A DNA stretch of 5,534 nucleotides. Source: Planctomycetota bacterium (lineage in GTDB: Bacteria > Planctomycetota > UBA1135). The position numbers were made by a program, and so were the translations under genes. Positions within the stretch are counted from its first letter, which is position 1. Each line of letters opens with the position of its first letter. Below, piece after piece: positions 1-5,534 of the stretch. The notes below the pieces were generated by a model. It ran no database searches and had not been told where the DNA came from. It was given only the letters and a program-made list of their open reading frames with translations. Location of the stretch: the NCBI GenBank assembly GCA_022447335.1, contig JAKVCF010000140.1, positions 1 through 5,534 on the forward strand, given 5' to 3'.

Positions 1-53
1 GCTCGCGTCGGCCTTGTGATTTATGTATTAGCAGTATGCCGAAGCCAGGCGCA

Positions 54-2351
54 TTAAGGCAGCAGCTTCAGCGGAGCTGCTTGAGTGATGGTGCAGATGC
101 CTTGAGCGCTCAACGCAAAGCAGGAAAAGTGAAGAGTCGAACCTACCAAGCCGGCTTGCACCGGAGGGTTGGCGGGAACATTCCAAACAGCCATCTTATT
201 GCCATTGGTGTCGAGCTGGCCGCTGAGACCGGGCGCCGAGCCCGATCCCACGATTTGACGAAATCGATTAGTCAATCCTGGTTGCCCCCGTAATGGAAGC
301 ACCACGGATCCGAAGTTGAGGCCGCTGCCTTCAGCTCCGAGCCAGCATTCATAGCTGGCACCGGAAAAATCAGATCCTGCTTGAATGTCGAATTGCAAAG
401 TTCCGCCTGCGGATAGCGAAAGCTGCCCAGGAGTGACAGAAAAGCTGTCACGAGCGATTTCGTACTCACTTAACTCAGTGGGCATCGAGGCGGTCGACAT
501 AGAAAGAGTCCAAGCGCGATCAAGGGTGACTGACCACCCAGCCATTAGTGCTATTTCATTTTGCAGGCCGTGCGTGCCGGCTACCGGACCGAGTGGCTGC
601 CAAAGTCCAGTGGCATCGCGGCTTGCTAGGTGTAGGCGCAGGCGTGAGTTGCCCCGCCGGTCGTAGGCTAGCAGGTTGCCGTTGCCGAGGAGTTCAGGAC
701 TTCCTTCGTCGACCGCGCCGATTAAAGTCTCGATGACCTGCCCCGGAAACCAGGCAGCGTTGACGTCGAGTCGGGTCGCGCGATACAGGCGACGGGTGCC
801 AGTTTGCGTGGACTCGTAGTAAATAGTGCAGCGGTCGGATGACAAGCTGGGCGCACTCGCTCCGGCTCCTTCATCAAGTGGGCCTAGTCTGTTTGGCGCG
901 TTAAAGGTCGCTTGCGGGTCTGGGCGCTCGATTTCATAGAGACGCTCGATGCCATCGCTGTCCAAGAGAGAAACCACTCCATGTAGTTCGTCCTCGCTAA
1001 TCCATAAAGTGCGCACTGCACCTGCGGCCACAGTGTCAATTGGGACCGGATGCGGAGTGTCGAAGCCGCCGTTGATCACGCGCGCGCTGCGCATCAGTTC
1101 CCACCCAGAGCCAGCATCACCGACGATCCAGGCTGCTTGGCCATCCTGCACGATTTGTGCATCGCGTGCTAGCACCGAAGTCCAAGCGTTGACCGAGGTG
1201 CGGTGATTGATTGGAAGCGGGGGTCCCGGATCGTGAACTAGGCCCTGGATCTTGCCAAGTCGTATAGGGCGGCTTCCGTCGTTGGCAACAAAGGCGAACT
1301 GGTCGAGGCCGCTTTGCGTACCGGAGCGCACCTGCAGGGTATAGCTTCCGTCTTGATGATCGATGGTGTTCTCGAGAGTGGCTTGTCCGTCAGAATTTAG
1401 TTGATGTTCGAGTGTGAATTGCACGCCACCGGTGGTCAGTCCGACTCCGTTAACGTCATAGAGCTCGATCCAGTAATCGATTAGCTTGTTGGCTGCGGCG
1501 GGAACGCGATCGGTCGACGCGATAAGCAGCGACTCGAAGGCATCAGGTCGACCAGATTGACTCAAACGCCAGGCGTCATATTGCTGGCGTAGAAGGATGA
1601 CAGGGTCAGTGCTTGGGACTACATGATCTGGTTCATTGAGTACGAGGTAGTAGTTGCCATTAGCGCATCCTCCGCTTAGTGAGCAGGCGCCGCCTGTGTC
1701 GCCAGGGCGGCTGACAACGAAGTACCCGATTGTGGATGTCTGATTGAAGTTTGGGGGGGGAGTTCCGCAACTGTCGGGGAAGCGCACATTGCATGAGCAG
1801 CGCTCGTCTCCACCTTGCTCCATTGCAGCTTCCATCGCAGCCATGACACGTTGACCGAGATCGCCACTTGTCTGGAGGAAGGCGCTTTCAGCTTCATCGA
1901 CTACGGCTGCACCTGCCAGTACATTTCCCTGGATTGCGTAGATCAGATCGCCATCCTGTCCGGTTACTCCGCCAGCCCAGGGGCCATTAGTTCCTCCTGT
2001 GAAAAGTAGTGAGCGGCCTTGCATGTCGAGGATGGCGTATTGGAATGATCCGACCGATCCGTACTTTTTGTCGATGCGTGTTTTGATTCGATCCGGTGAA
2101 TGGCCGAGCAGCATGCGGTCATGAATCAATACCTTGAGGTCGGTCGGTGATGCTGCTTGGCAAACTGCCACACCTACTCCTGGGATCACTATTGGAGTCC
2201 ATAAGAGCAGGTCGCTGCCGTCGACGCAGGTGGCCGAGGCGATCACGATTTCTCCCGTGCGTGTGTCGAGTACGAGGATTGACCAAGTCGCTCGCACTGG
2301 AGCGACTAGCAGTAGGGATGCGAAGAGGAGGGATAGGGCTCGGTGGAGCAT
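54..2351 (-). CDS. Exported multidomain protein with N-terminal DUF1028 domain
   Basis: The 765-residue product begins with a signal peptide: hydrophobic core about residues 5-17, probable cleavage after PVRA (residue 21). Residues 22 to about 240 match the DUF1028 pattern, opening with TWSILVLDTRTGEIVIA, then AIQGNVLAGAAVV and a QGGDERCSC segment. Cysteines at 185, 187, 195, 223 and 229 resemble a Cys-rich variant of the family and could form disulfides after export. Residues about 288-366 look like an Ig-like beta domain. Residues about 400-620 are propeller-like; PSLSSDRCTIYYES at 501 resembles a WD40-like/PD40 blade. The end (about 640-765) resembles a C-terminal beta domain common on planctomycete secreted proteins, with LDTNG and a PLKLLP finish. 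From memory, DUF1028 has an Ntn-hydrolase-like fold; its substrate is unknown to me. The ATG sits directly before the signal peptide, but no strong Shine-Dalgarno sequence precedes it. It lies 77 nt after a small membrane ORF. The DUF1028 call is firm, the other domains tentative. Confidence 0.88.
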   Translation of the reverse strand: MLHRALSLLFASLLLVAPVRATWSILVLDTRTGEIVIASATCVDGSDLLLWTPIVIPGVGVAVCQAASPTDLKVLIHDRMLLGHSPDRIKTRIDKKYGSVGSFQYAILDMQGRSLLFTGGTNGPWAGGVTGQDGDLIYAIQGNVLAGAAVVDEAESAFLQTSGDLGQRVMAAMEAAMEQGGDERCSCNVRFPDSCGTPPPNFNQTSTIGYFVVSRPGDTGGACSLSGGCANGNYYLVLNEPDHVVPSTDPVILLRQQYDAWRLSQSGRPDAFESLLIASTDRVPAAANKLIDYWIELYDVNGVGLTTGGVQFTLEHQLNSDGQATLENTIDHQDGSYTLQVRSGTQSGLDQFAFVANDGSRPIRLGKIQGLVHDPGPPLPINHRTSVNAWTSVLARDAQIVQDGQAAWIVGDAGSGWELMRSARVINGGFDTPHPVPIDTVAAGAVRTLWISEDELHGVVSLLDSDGIERLYEIERPDPQATFNAPNRLGPLDEGAGASAPSLSSDRCTIYYESTQTGTRRLYRATRLDVNAAWFPGQVIETLIGAVDEGSPELLGNGNLLAYDRRGNSRLRLHLASRDATGLWQPLGPVAGTHGLQNEIALMAGWSVTLDRAWTLSMSTASMPTELSEYEIARDSFSVTPGQLSLSAGGTLQFDIQAGSDFSGASYECWLGAEGSGLNFGSVVLPLRGQPGLTNRFRQIVGSGSAPGLSGQLDTNGNKMAVWNVPANPPVQAGLVGSTLHFSCFALSAQGICTITQAAPLKLLP

Positions 2352-2428
2352 GGTGGGCGGTCCAGAAATCCTGTTGCCCGAGGATACCCCGTATTTCCGT
2401 TAGCGTATTTGCCTCGCTGCTGGCCTTT

Positions 2429-2524
2429 TTAGCGGGTTTGCTCTGCGATTACGAGCGCGCAGATGACGAATATTAGGACGGCAAAGAGCGCGAGCGTCGG
2501 ACGTTTTTGTAGGGGGTCATTCAT
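2429..2524 (-). CDS. Possible 31-residue single-pass membrane peptide
   Basis: This short ORF starts at an ATG whose last two bases, with the following A, form the TGA stop of the upstream prepilin gene (ATGA, 4-nt overlap), and it ends at TAA. The product has a polar, basic N-terminus (MNDPLQKRPT), one hydrophobic stretch at about residues 11-27 (ALFAVLIFVICALVIA) and a short polar tail (EQTR). Lysine 7 and arginine 8 before the segment favour an N-in, C-out topology. A purine-rich GAAGGGGAA lies about 14 nt upstream, too far for a standard site, so translation would rely mainly on coupling to the prepilin gene. I recognise no family. It could be a small partner of the pilin-like protein or a chance ORF; the exact stop/start overlap and the clean membrane segment argue for a real gene. 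Confidence 0.55.
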   Translation of the reverse strand: MNDPLQKRPTLALFAVLIFVICALVIAEQTR

Positions 2525-3045
2525 AGTTCGAAAAGAGGTTCCCCTTCGCTGGTCTTGCCTATGCAGTTGGCACGGAACTCACCGGTTTCCGCCCAATACA
2601 CCCAGCCAGTCGACTCATCGGCGTTGGTAAAGGAGCTGCCAGGATTTACGAGGAGCACGGTGTTGAGTTGGTTGATCGGGTTCTCAGGGAAACCGTCGAA
2701 CATGTAAGGCCCGTACGGGTAGCCAGTAGTTCCGGCGGAGGCTGTGAATCCGTTGAGGTCCGATGCCAGCATGAGATGGTGAACAAATGTCTTCGCTGAC
2801 CAACTAGCGGTCGATGGATCCATACCAGGGTTCTCTTGATTGTGCTGGAACACGTAGAACTCAACGGCTGTGCGGACGCATTGAAGTTGTTGCTTAAGCG
2901 CAGTCTCTTTCGCGTCTGTGGCGGCGCTCTGCAGGCTGGGTAGAGCCATCCCGACCAGGACCATCACAATGGCTAGGGAGATCAGGATCTCGATCAGGCT
3001 GAAGCCGGTGCGATCCTGGAGCGTGGTATTTTTGATGCTTTGCAC
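2521..3045 (-). CDS. Type II secretion/type IV pilin-like prepilin (GspG-like)
   Basis: The 174-residue product carries a class III prepilin signal: a 14-residue leader ending DRTG, then mature FSLIEILISLAIVMVLVGMA. Prepilin peptidase would cut between Gly14 and Phe15, leaving Phe as mature residue 1, Glu at position 5 and Pro at position 22, all typical of pilins and pseudopilins. The soluble part has an amphipathic helix (about 42-68) and then a small C-terminal domain with YPYGPYMFDGFPENPIN and GWVYWAETGEFRANC, resembling the end of GspG-like proteins. It would be an inner-membrane subunit assembling into a pseudopilus or pilus; no assembly ATPase, platform protein or peptidase is in the window. 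I chose the GTG at 3045 because the frame stays open far upstream but runs through a terminator and into the topoisomerase gene, and this is the only ATG, GTG or TTG between terminator and leader. GAAGAG lies 4 nt before it. Its stop overlaps the start of the next small ORF. Confidence 0.88.
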   Translation of the reverse strand: MQSIKNTTLQDRTGFSLIEILISLAIVMVLVGMALPSLQSAATDAKETALKQQLQCVRTAVEFYVFQHNQENPGMDPSTASWSAKTFVHHLMLASDLNGFTASAGTTGYPYGPYMFDGFPENPINQLNTVLLVNPGSSFTNADESTGWVYWAETGEFRANCIGKTSEGEPLFEL

Positions 3046-3049
3046 AGAA

Positions 3050-3055
3050 CTCTTC
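3050..3055 (-). promoter_or_regulatory. Probable ribosome binding site for the prepilin gene
   Basis: GAAGAG, within a longer purine run (GAAGAAAAGAAGAG), lies 4 nt before the GTG chosen as prepilin start. It is an imperfect match to the Shine-Dalgarno consensus. It matters because the reading frame is open far upstream and the start must be decided from context. I could not pick a convincing -35/-10 promoter in the roughly 50 bases between the terminator and this site. Confidence 0.35.
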
Positions 3056-3095
3056 TTTTCTTCGGAGAAATTCGTTTTCCTGCTTGAGTCAGAAT

Positions 3096-3132
3096 AAAAA
3101 GAGCCCCGGAGATTGCGATCTCCGGGGCTCTT
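3096..3132 (-). terminator. Rho-independent terminator of the topoisomerase VI operon
   Basis: Arms at 3099-3113 and 3118-3132 form a perfect 15-bp stem around a 4-base loop, GC-rich in the middle (GAGCCCCGGAGAT). On the minus strand it is followed by T residues (five from 3100 to 3096, two of them in the stem), then ATTCT. The plus-strand side is not T-rich, so it should act mainly on minus-strand transcripts. It starts 23 bases after the stop codon of the A subunit and separates that operon from the prepilin gene. Confidence 0.9.
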
Positions 3133-3155
3133 GCGAAGCATTGGCGCAGCGCTCT

Positions 3156-4400
3156 CTATGGCAAGAATTTCTTTCGCTCGCGCAACTTTCGGGGGAGGTA
3201 CTCCTCGATGACGAAATTGAGGCCCCATTTGGCAAAGGCTTGCTGTTCCGCACGCACGCCCATTTTTAGCATCTTGTTGATGGCGCGCTTCCATTTGGGA
3301 TGAGCCTGGAAGAACGGATCATTTTTTAGCGCGTCCTTAGCTCGCTTGATGTCGACTGGTTGGAGCGGGTGTGTGGCATCTTGGAGCCCATAATCCTCAA
3401 TGTCATCTGGAGTCACGCCGAGGAAAGTGGCGGTCGGTACGCAAAAGTTGCGGTTCACGTGTGCTGCCGAACCTGATCCCACTTTGAGCGTACGGTAGAT
3501 GTTGCACACACCGTAAGGGTCACAGTCGACAAAGGCGTAGACTGGAAGCTTCAGGTTATCGGCTAGGCGGCGTACGAATCGGCGAGTGGCGCGGGTGGGC
3601 ACGCCGCCCATTTCCACTAGGATGCAATTTGCGGTACGCCAGTAACGATGGTGGTTGAGGCGCTGGAACATGCCACCGGTTTCAATAGCTAGAACAAACT
3701 CGGCTGTCGTTTCAAATCCTAAGTGGTCTACTGAGCTGGGTACGGTGTATGCGCCCGATCCCATTGCTGCGCAGTCGGATCGGATCTCTTCGTGTGTCTC
3801 TGGATCACGGTCAATCACGGTAAGAGCGCCCACGACTGAGCCGCCGTGTTCTTCCGGAACAAAGCGTAAGGTTTCACGCGTGACATCCTTGACCGAGAAC
3901 ATGCCCTCGATGTCATCGAGCACCGTATCTGACTCACGTTGCTCGTTGAACTTCGCATCGCCCCAGTTCTTTGAGACGTAGTACGCTTCTCGTTTGGTGG
4001 CAAAGTCTTCGTCGGCGACCATTTCTTTGGCTAGCGACATGAGGCGTAATGTCTGAGCGAAGGTCTTGACCGAGTTCACGTCGAGCGTGCGGGTCTTAAG
4101 GTTCCCCTTCATTTCGAAGTAGCCCTTCTTTGGGTCATAACTGACATTCGCCAAATTGCGCTGCGGCATGGAAAGCTCCGGGAGGCCGCCCGTGTGACCA
4201 GTTTTATAGACGCTAGTGGCGACCTCTTGGATCGAGTTCAATGCAACATCGCGTAAATTAGCGCGGCTGGCATCGACATCAGAGGCCGCTGCCTTGCGAG
4301 TGGCTGGCTTCTTGCGTGCGACGGCCTTCTTGGCAGCCGTTTTCTTCTTGGTAGCCTTCTTCGCAGTTTTCTTCTTAGTAGCCTTTTTCTTGGCAGCCAT
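3156..4400 (-). CDS. top6A: DNA topoisomerase VI subunit A (Spo11-like, catalytic)
   Basis: This 414-residue protein is the DNA-cleaving subunit of a type IIB topoisomerase, which makes a double-strand break with a covalent tyrosine-DNA link while partner subunit B uses ATP. After a basic tail (about residues 3-38), the winged-helix region holds KREAYYVSKNW; the second tyrosine (Tyr141) aligns with the catalytic residue of the Spo11/TopVIA family, and FNEQRESD follows as in archaeal enzymes. The Toprim domain shows FVLAIETGGMF with Glu240 and VDCDPYG with Asp292 and Asp294, the expected magnesium ligands. Without the tail the length (about 375) fits the family. The ATG overlaps the B-subunit stop by one base, and GGAAG sits 5 nt upstream, so translation is probably coupled and the subunits made in step. 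It ends LRERKKFLP, just before a strong terminator. Identity is clear from several motifs; membership in a bacterial rather than archaeal genome is inferred from the neighbours. Confidence 0.96.
   Translation of the reverse strand: MAAKKKATKKKTAKKATKKKTAAKKAVARKKPATRKAAASDVDASRANLRDVALNSIQEVATSVYKTGHTGGLPELSMPQRNLANVSYDPKKGYFEMKGNLKTRTLDVNSVKTFAQTLRLMSLAKEMVADEDFATKREAYYVSKNWGDAKFNEQRESDTVLDDIEGMFSVKDVTRETLRFVPEEHGGSVVGALTVIDRDPETHEEIRSDCAAMGSGAYTVPSSVDHLGFETTAEFVLAIETGGMFQRLNHHRYWRTANCILVEMGGVPTRATRRFVRRLADNLKLPVYAFVDCDPYGVCNIYRTLKVGSGSAAHVNRNFCVPTATFLGVTPDDIEDYGLQDATHPLQPVDIKRAKDALKNDPFFQAHPKWKRAINKMLKMGVRAEQQAFAKWGLNFVIEEYLPRKLRERKKFLP
4335..4388 (-). repeat. Two-copy 27-bp tandem repeat encoding KKATKKKTA
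   Basis: Codons 5-13 and 14-22 of the topoisomerase VI A gene encode the same nine residues, KKATKKKTA, twice in a row. At DNA level the two 27-base units (4388-4362 and 4361-4335, minus strand) match at 23 positions. All four differences are at third codon positions, so the repeated peptide is kept although the DNA has drifted. The repeat forms the first half of the basic N-terminal tail. Confidence 0.85.
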
Positions 4401-5534
4401 TAGATCTTCCGGGTGTTCTCCATGGACTCGTGCAAGGTATTTACGAGGTCCTCGCGCTCTTCATCACTAATACCGAGAATTTCCTGTAGGCCGATGCCTA
4501 CGTGCGGGAGGTATTTGTCGATGTAAGTGCGTTTTTCAAACTCGTCGGCGACTCGCTTATTCTTGCGGATGTGTGCGCCTAGCTTGCGGCCGGCTTCCTG
4601 CAGGGCCAACTTGACCTCTTTCAGAATCTCGTTGTACGGGGCGATTGCTTCTTTAGCCTCGGAGGTGAACGGTACCCAGACTAAGGCCATGTGGATCAGG
4701 ATGACTGCTGAACCAACCGGAAGCGCGCCTTTGGATTGCGATAGCCCGTAGTTCTTCCAGGCCGTGCCGATGACTGCTTTGTTGAAGCCGCAGCCAGATT
4801 GTTGCGAAAGCAGTGGTACGCGGTTGGCAAAACGCAGCAGGCGCACTGGCTCGTCAGCATTGCCAAGAAGATCTTCAGTATCGAAGGTTCCCCGCTTCTT
4901 TTTGGTCTTTCGAATGCGGCCTTTTTCGTCAACATTCAGGCGATCGTCGCCGGGTTTGGACCAGGCAATGCCAACCTCAATTTGGAAGGGGTTGCCGCGG
5001 TAGACCGCAGGGGGGCGAGTCGCTACCGAGTAGAAATCGGCATCGCATTCCTTCATCAGGCCTTCCTGAATGCGCTCTTCGCCAATCGGCGACAAGCAGG
5101 TGGTTGGTGGGGCGCTGATCTTGGTGTCGTTGATTGCGCGATAAAGCGCGTCAGCTTCCTCGCGCGCGATGCGCGAAGGATAGGAGCGTTCACCTAGCTT
5201 AGCTTTGGCGATGATCTCCTTGGCAACCTTGGGGCCTACACGGCAGAATTCTTCCTGTAAGAATCCCGATAGCCAACGCGATTTAGTCGAGCGCAGCATC
5301 TTCATCAGCTCGCCCAACTCAACGCCGTAAGGATGTGGCTTAATTTCGTCTGCACGTTCCGGCACTTCCTTAACTGTCGCTTCGTAAACCTTCTCGCCAT
5401 CTTCGATGGGGGGGCGGTAAACGAACCTAGCGTGGGGGTTGGAGACGGCGGTTTGCTTGATGTAGTCGTCGACCGACCCTTTGCCGCGTTGATAACGTGC
5501 TTCGATCCCGATCTCGAAGCGCGTGCCATGCTTG
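4400..5534 (-). CDS. top6B: DNA topoisomerase VI subunit B, C-terminal part (cut by window edge)
   Basis: The visible 377 codons are the C-terminal part of the ATPase subunit; the frame is open to the window edge, and the GHKL ATP-binding domain must lie outside. The fragment begins at the end of that domain (KHGTRFEIGIEARYQRGKG, QTAVSNPHARFVYRPP). A helix-two-turn-helix segment follows from about fragment residue 64 (IKPHPYGVELGELMKML). The transducer domain runs from about 142: PPTTCLSPIGEE, VYRGNPFQIEVG, LRFANRVPLL and VWVPFTSEAKEAIAPY all fit TopVIB. SQSKGALP near fragment residue 267 is where the ATP-sensing switch lysine would be expected. A charged stretch of about 25-30 residues (about 193-225, with RKTKKKRG) sits between two conserved transducer motifs and looks like an insertion compared with archaeal forms. 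The stop TAA shares its last base with the ATG of the A subunit. An internal GTG at 5365 is not the start, because conserved sequence continues upstream in frame. Confidence 0.95.
   Translation of the reverse strand, partial: KHGTRFEIGIEARYQRGKGSVDDYIKQTAVSNPHARFVYRPPIEDGEKVYEATVKEVPERADEIKPHPYGVELGELMKMLRSTKSRWLSGFLQEEFCRVGPKVAKEIIAKAKLGERSYPSRIAREEADALYRAINDTKISAPPTTCLSPIGEERIQEGLMKECDADFYSVATRPPAVYRGNPFQIEVGIAWSKPGDDRLNVDEKGRIRKTKKKRGTFDTEDLLGNADEPVRLLRFANRVPLLSQQSGCGFNKAVIGTAWKNYGLSQSKGALPVGSAVILIHMALVWVPFTSEAKEAIAPYNEILKEVKLALQEAGRKLGAHIRKNKRVADEFEKRTYIDKYLPHVGIGLQEILGISDEEREDLVNTLHESMENTRKI

Noticed and set aside
1..53. Search for a terminator after the DUF1028 stop
   Set aside because: Only short imperfect pairings (such as GCC/GGC around a loop) are visible and no T-run follows; the stretch is too short to call anything.
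1753..1760. Run of eight G on the plus strand (C on the coding strand), with a run of seven at 5408-5414, as possible phase-variation tracts
   Set aside because: Both lie inside intact frames and encode proline pairs or triplets in conserved contexts (GTPPPNF, YRPPI); nothing suggests frame switching.
2368..2385. Possible hairpin (ATCCT/AGGAT, 8-base loop) just before the DUF1028 gene
   Set aside because: The stem is only 5 bp with no T-run, which is within chance expectation; I do not call it a terminator or regulatory site.
2476..2520. Second short minus-strand ORF starting at the ATG immediately after the prepilin stop (MTPYKNVRRS...)
   Set aside because: It has only 15 codons, no membrane segment or recognisable pattern, and it competes with the better-supported overlapping ORF in another frame.
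4799..5197. Plus-strand open frame of 132 codons opposite topoisomerase VI B
   Set aside because: It lies wholly antisense to a clearly conserved gene and shows no recognisable domain; it is a shadow of the opposite strand.

Overview
All supported genes in this window lie on the minus strand, so the reading order runs from high to low coordinates. The content suggests a bacterium, most likely a member of Planctomycetota. Three things point that way: a type II secretion/type IV pilin-like protein of the short GspG-like kind, a large secreted DUF1028 protein with a C-terminal domain resembling those on many planctomycete exported proteins, and a two-subunit DNA topoisomerase VI outside the archaea. 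The lineage is inferred from protein style, not from any marker gene.

The first transcription unit (5534 to about 3096) is a topoisomerase VI operon. The B subunit enters from the window edge and lacks its ATPase domain here. Its stop codon shares one base with the start codon of the A subunit (TAATG). The A subunit is complete, has the catalytic tyrosine pair and the Toprim acidic residues, and carries a lysine/alanine-rich N-terminal tail built partly from a 9-residue tandem repeat. A strong 15-bp hairpin with a short T-run, read on the minus strand, closes the unit at 3096-3132. Together the two subunits would form an ATP-dependent type IIB topoisomerase that passes one duplex through another.

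The second unit starts just after that terminator. A GTG-started prepilin-like protein (3045-2521) has a textbook prepilin peptidase site. It overlaps by 4 nt (ATGA) a 31-codon ORF (2524-2429) that would encode a single-pass membrane peptide. After a 77-nt gap comes a 765-residue exported protein (2351-54) with a signal peptide, a DUF1028 domain, a probable Ig-like segment, a propeller-like region and a C-terminal beta domain. The three may be co-transcribed, but the sequence shows this only for the overlapping pair. Bases 1-53 hold only the downstream flank of the last gene, with no convincing terminator.

No CRISPR array, insertion sequence, tRNA, rRNA or obvious defence system is visible. 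The most unusual elements are the topoisomerase VI pair with its histone-like tail and the overlapping 31-residue membrane ORF.
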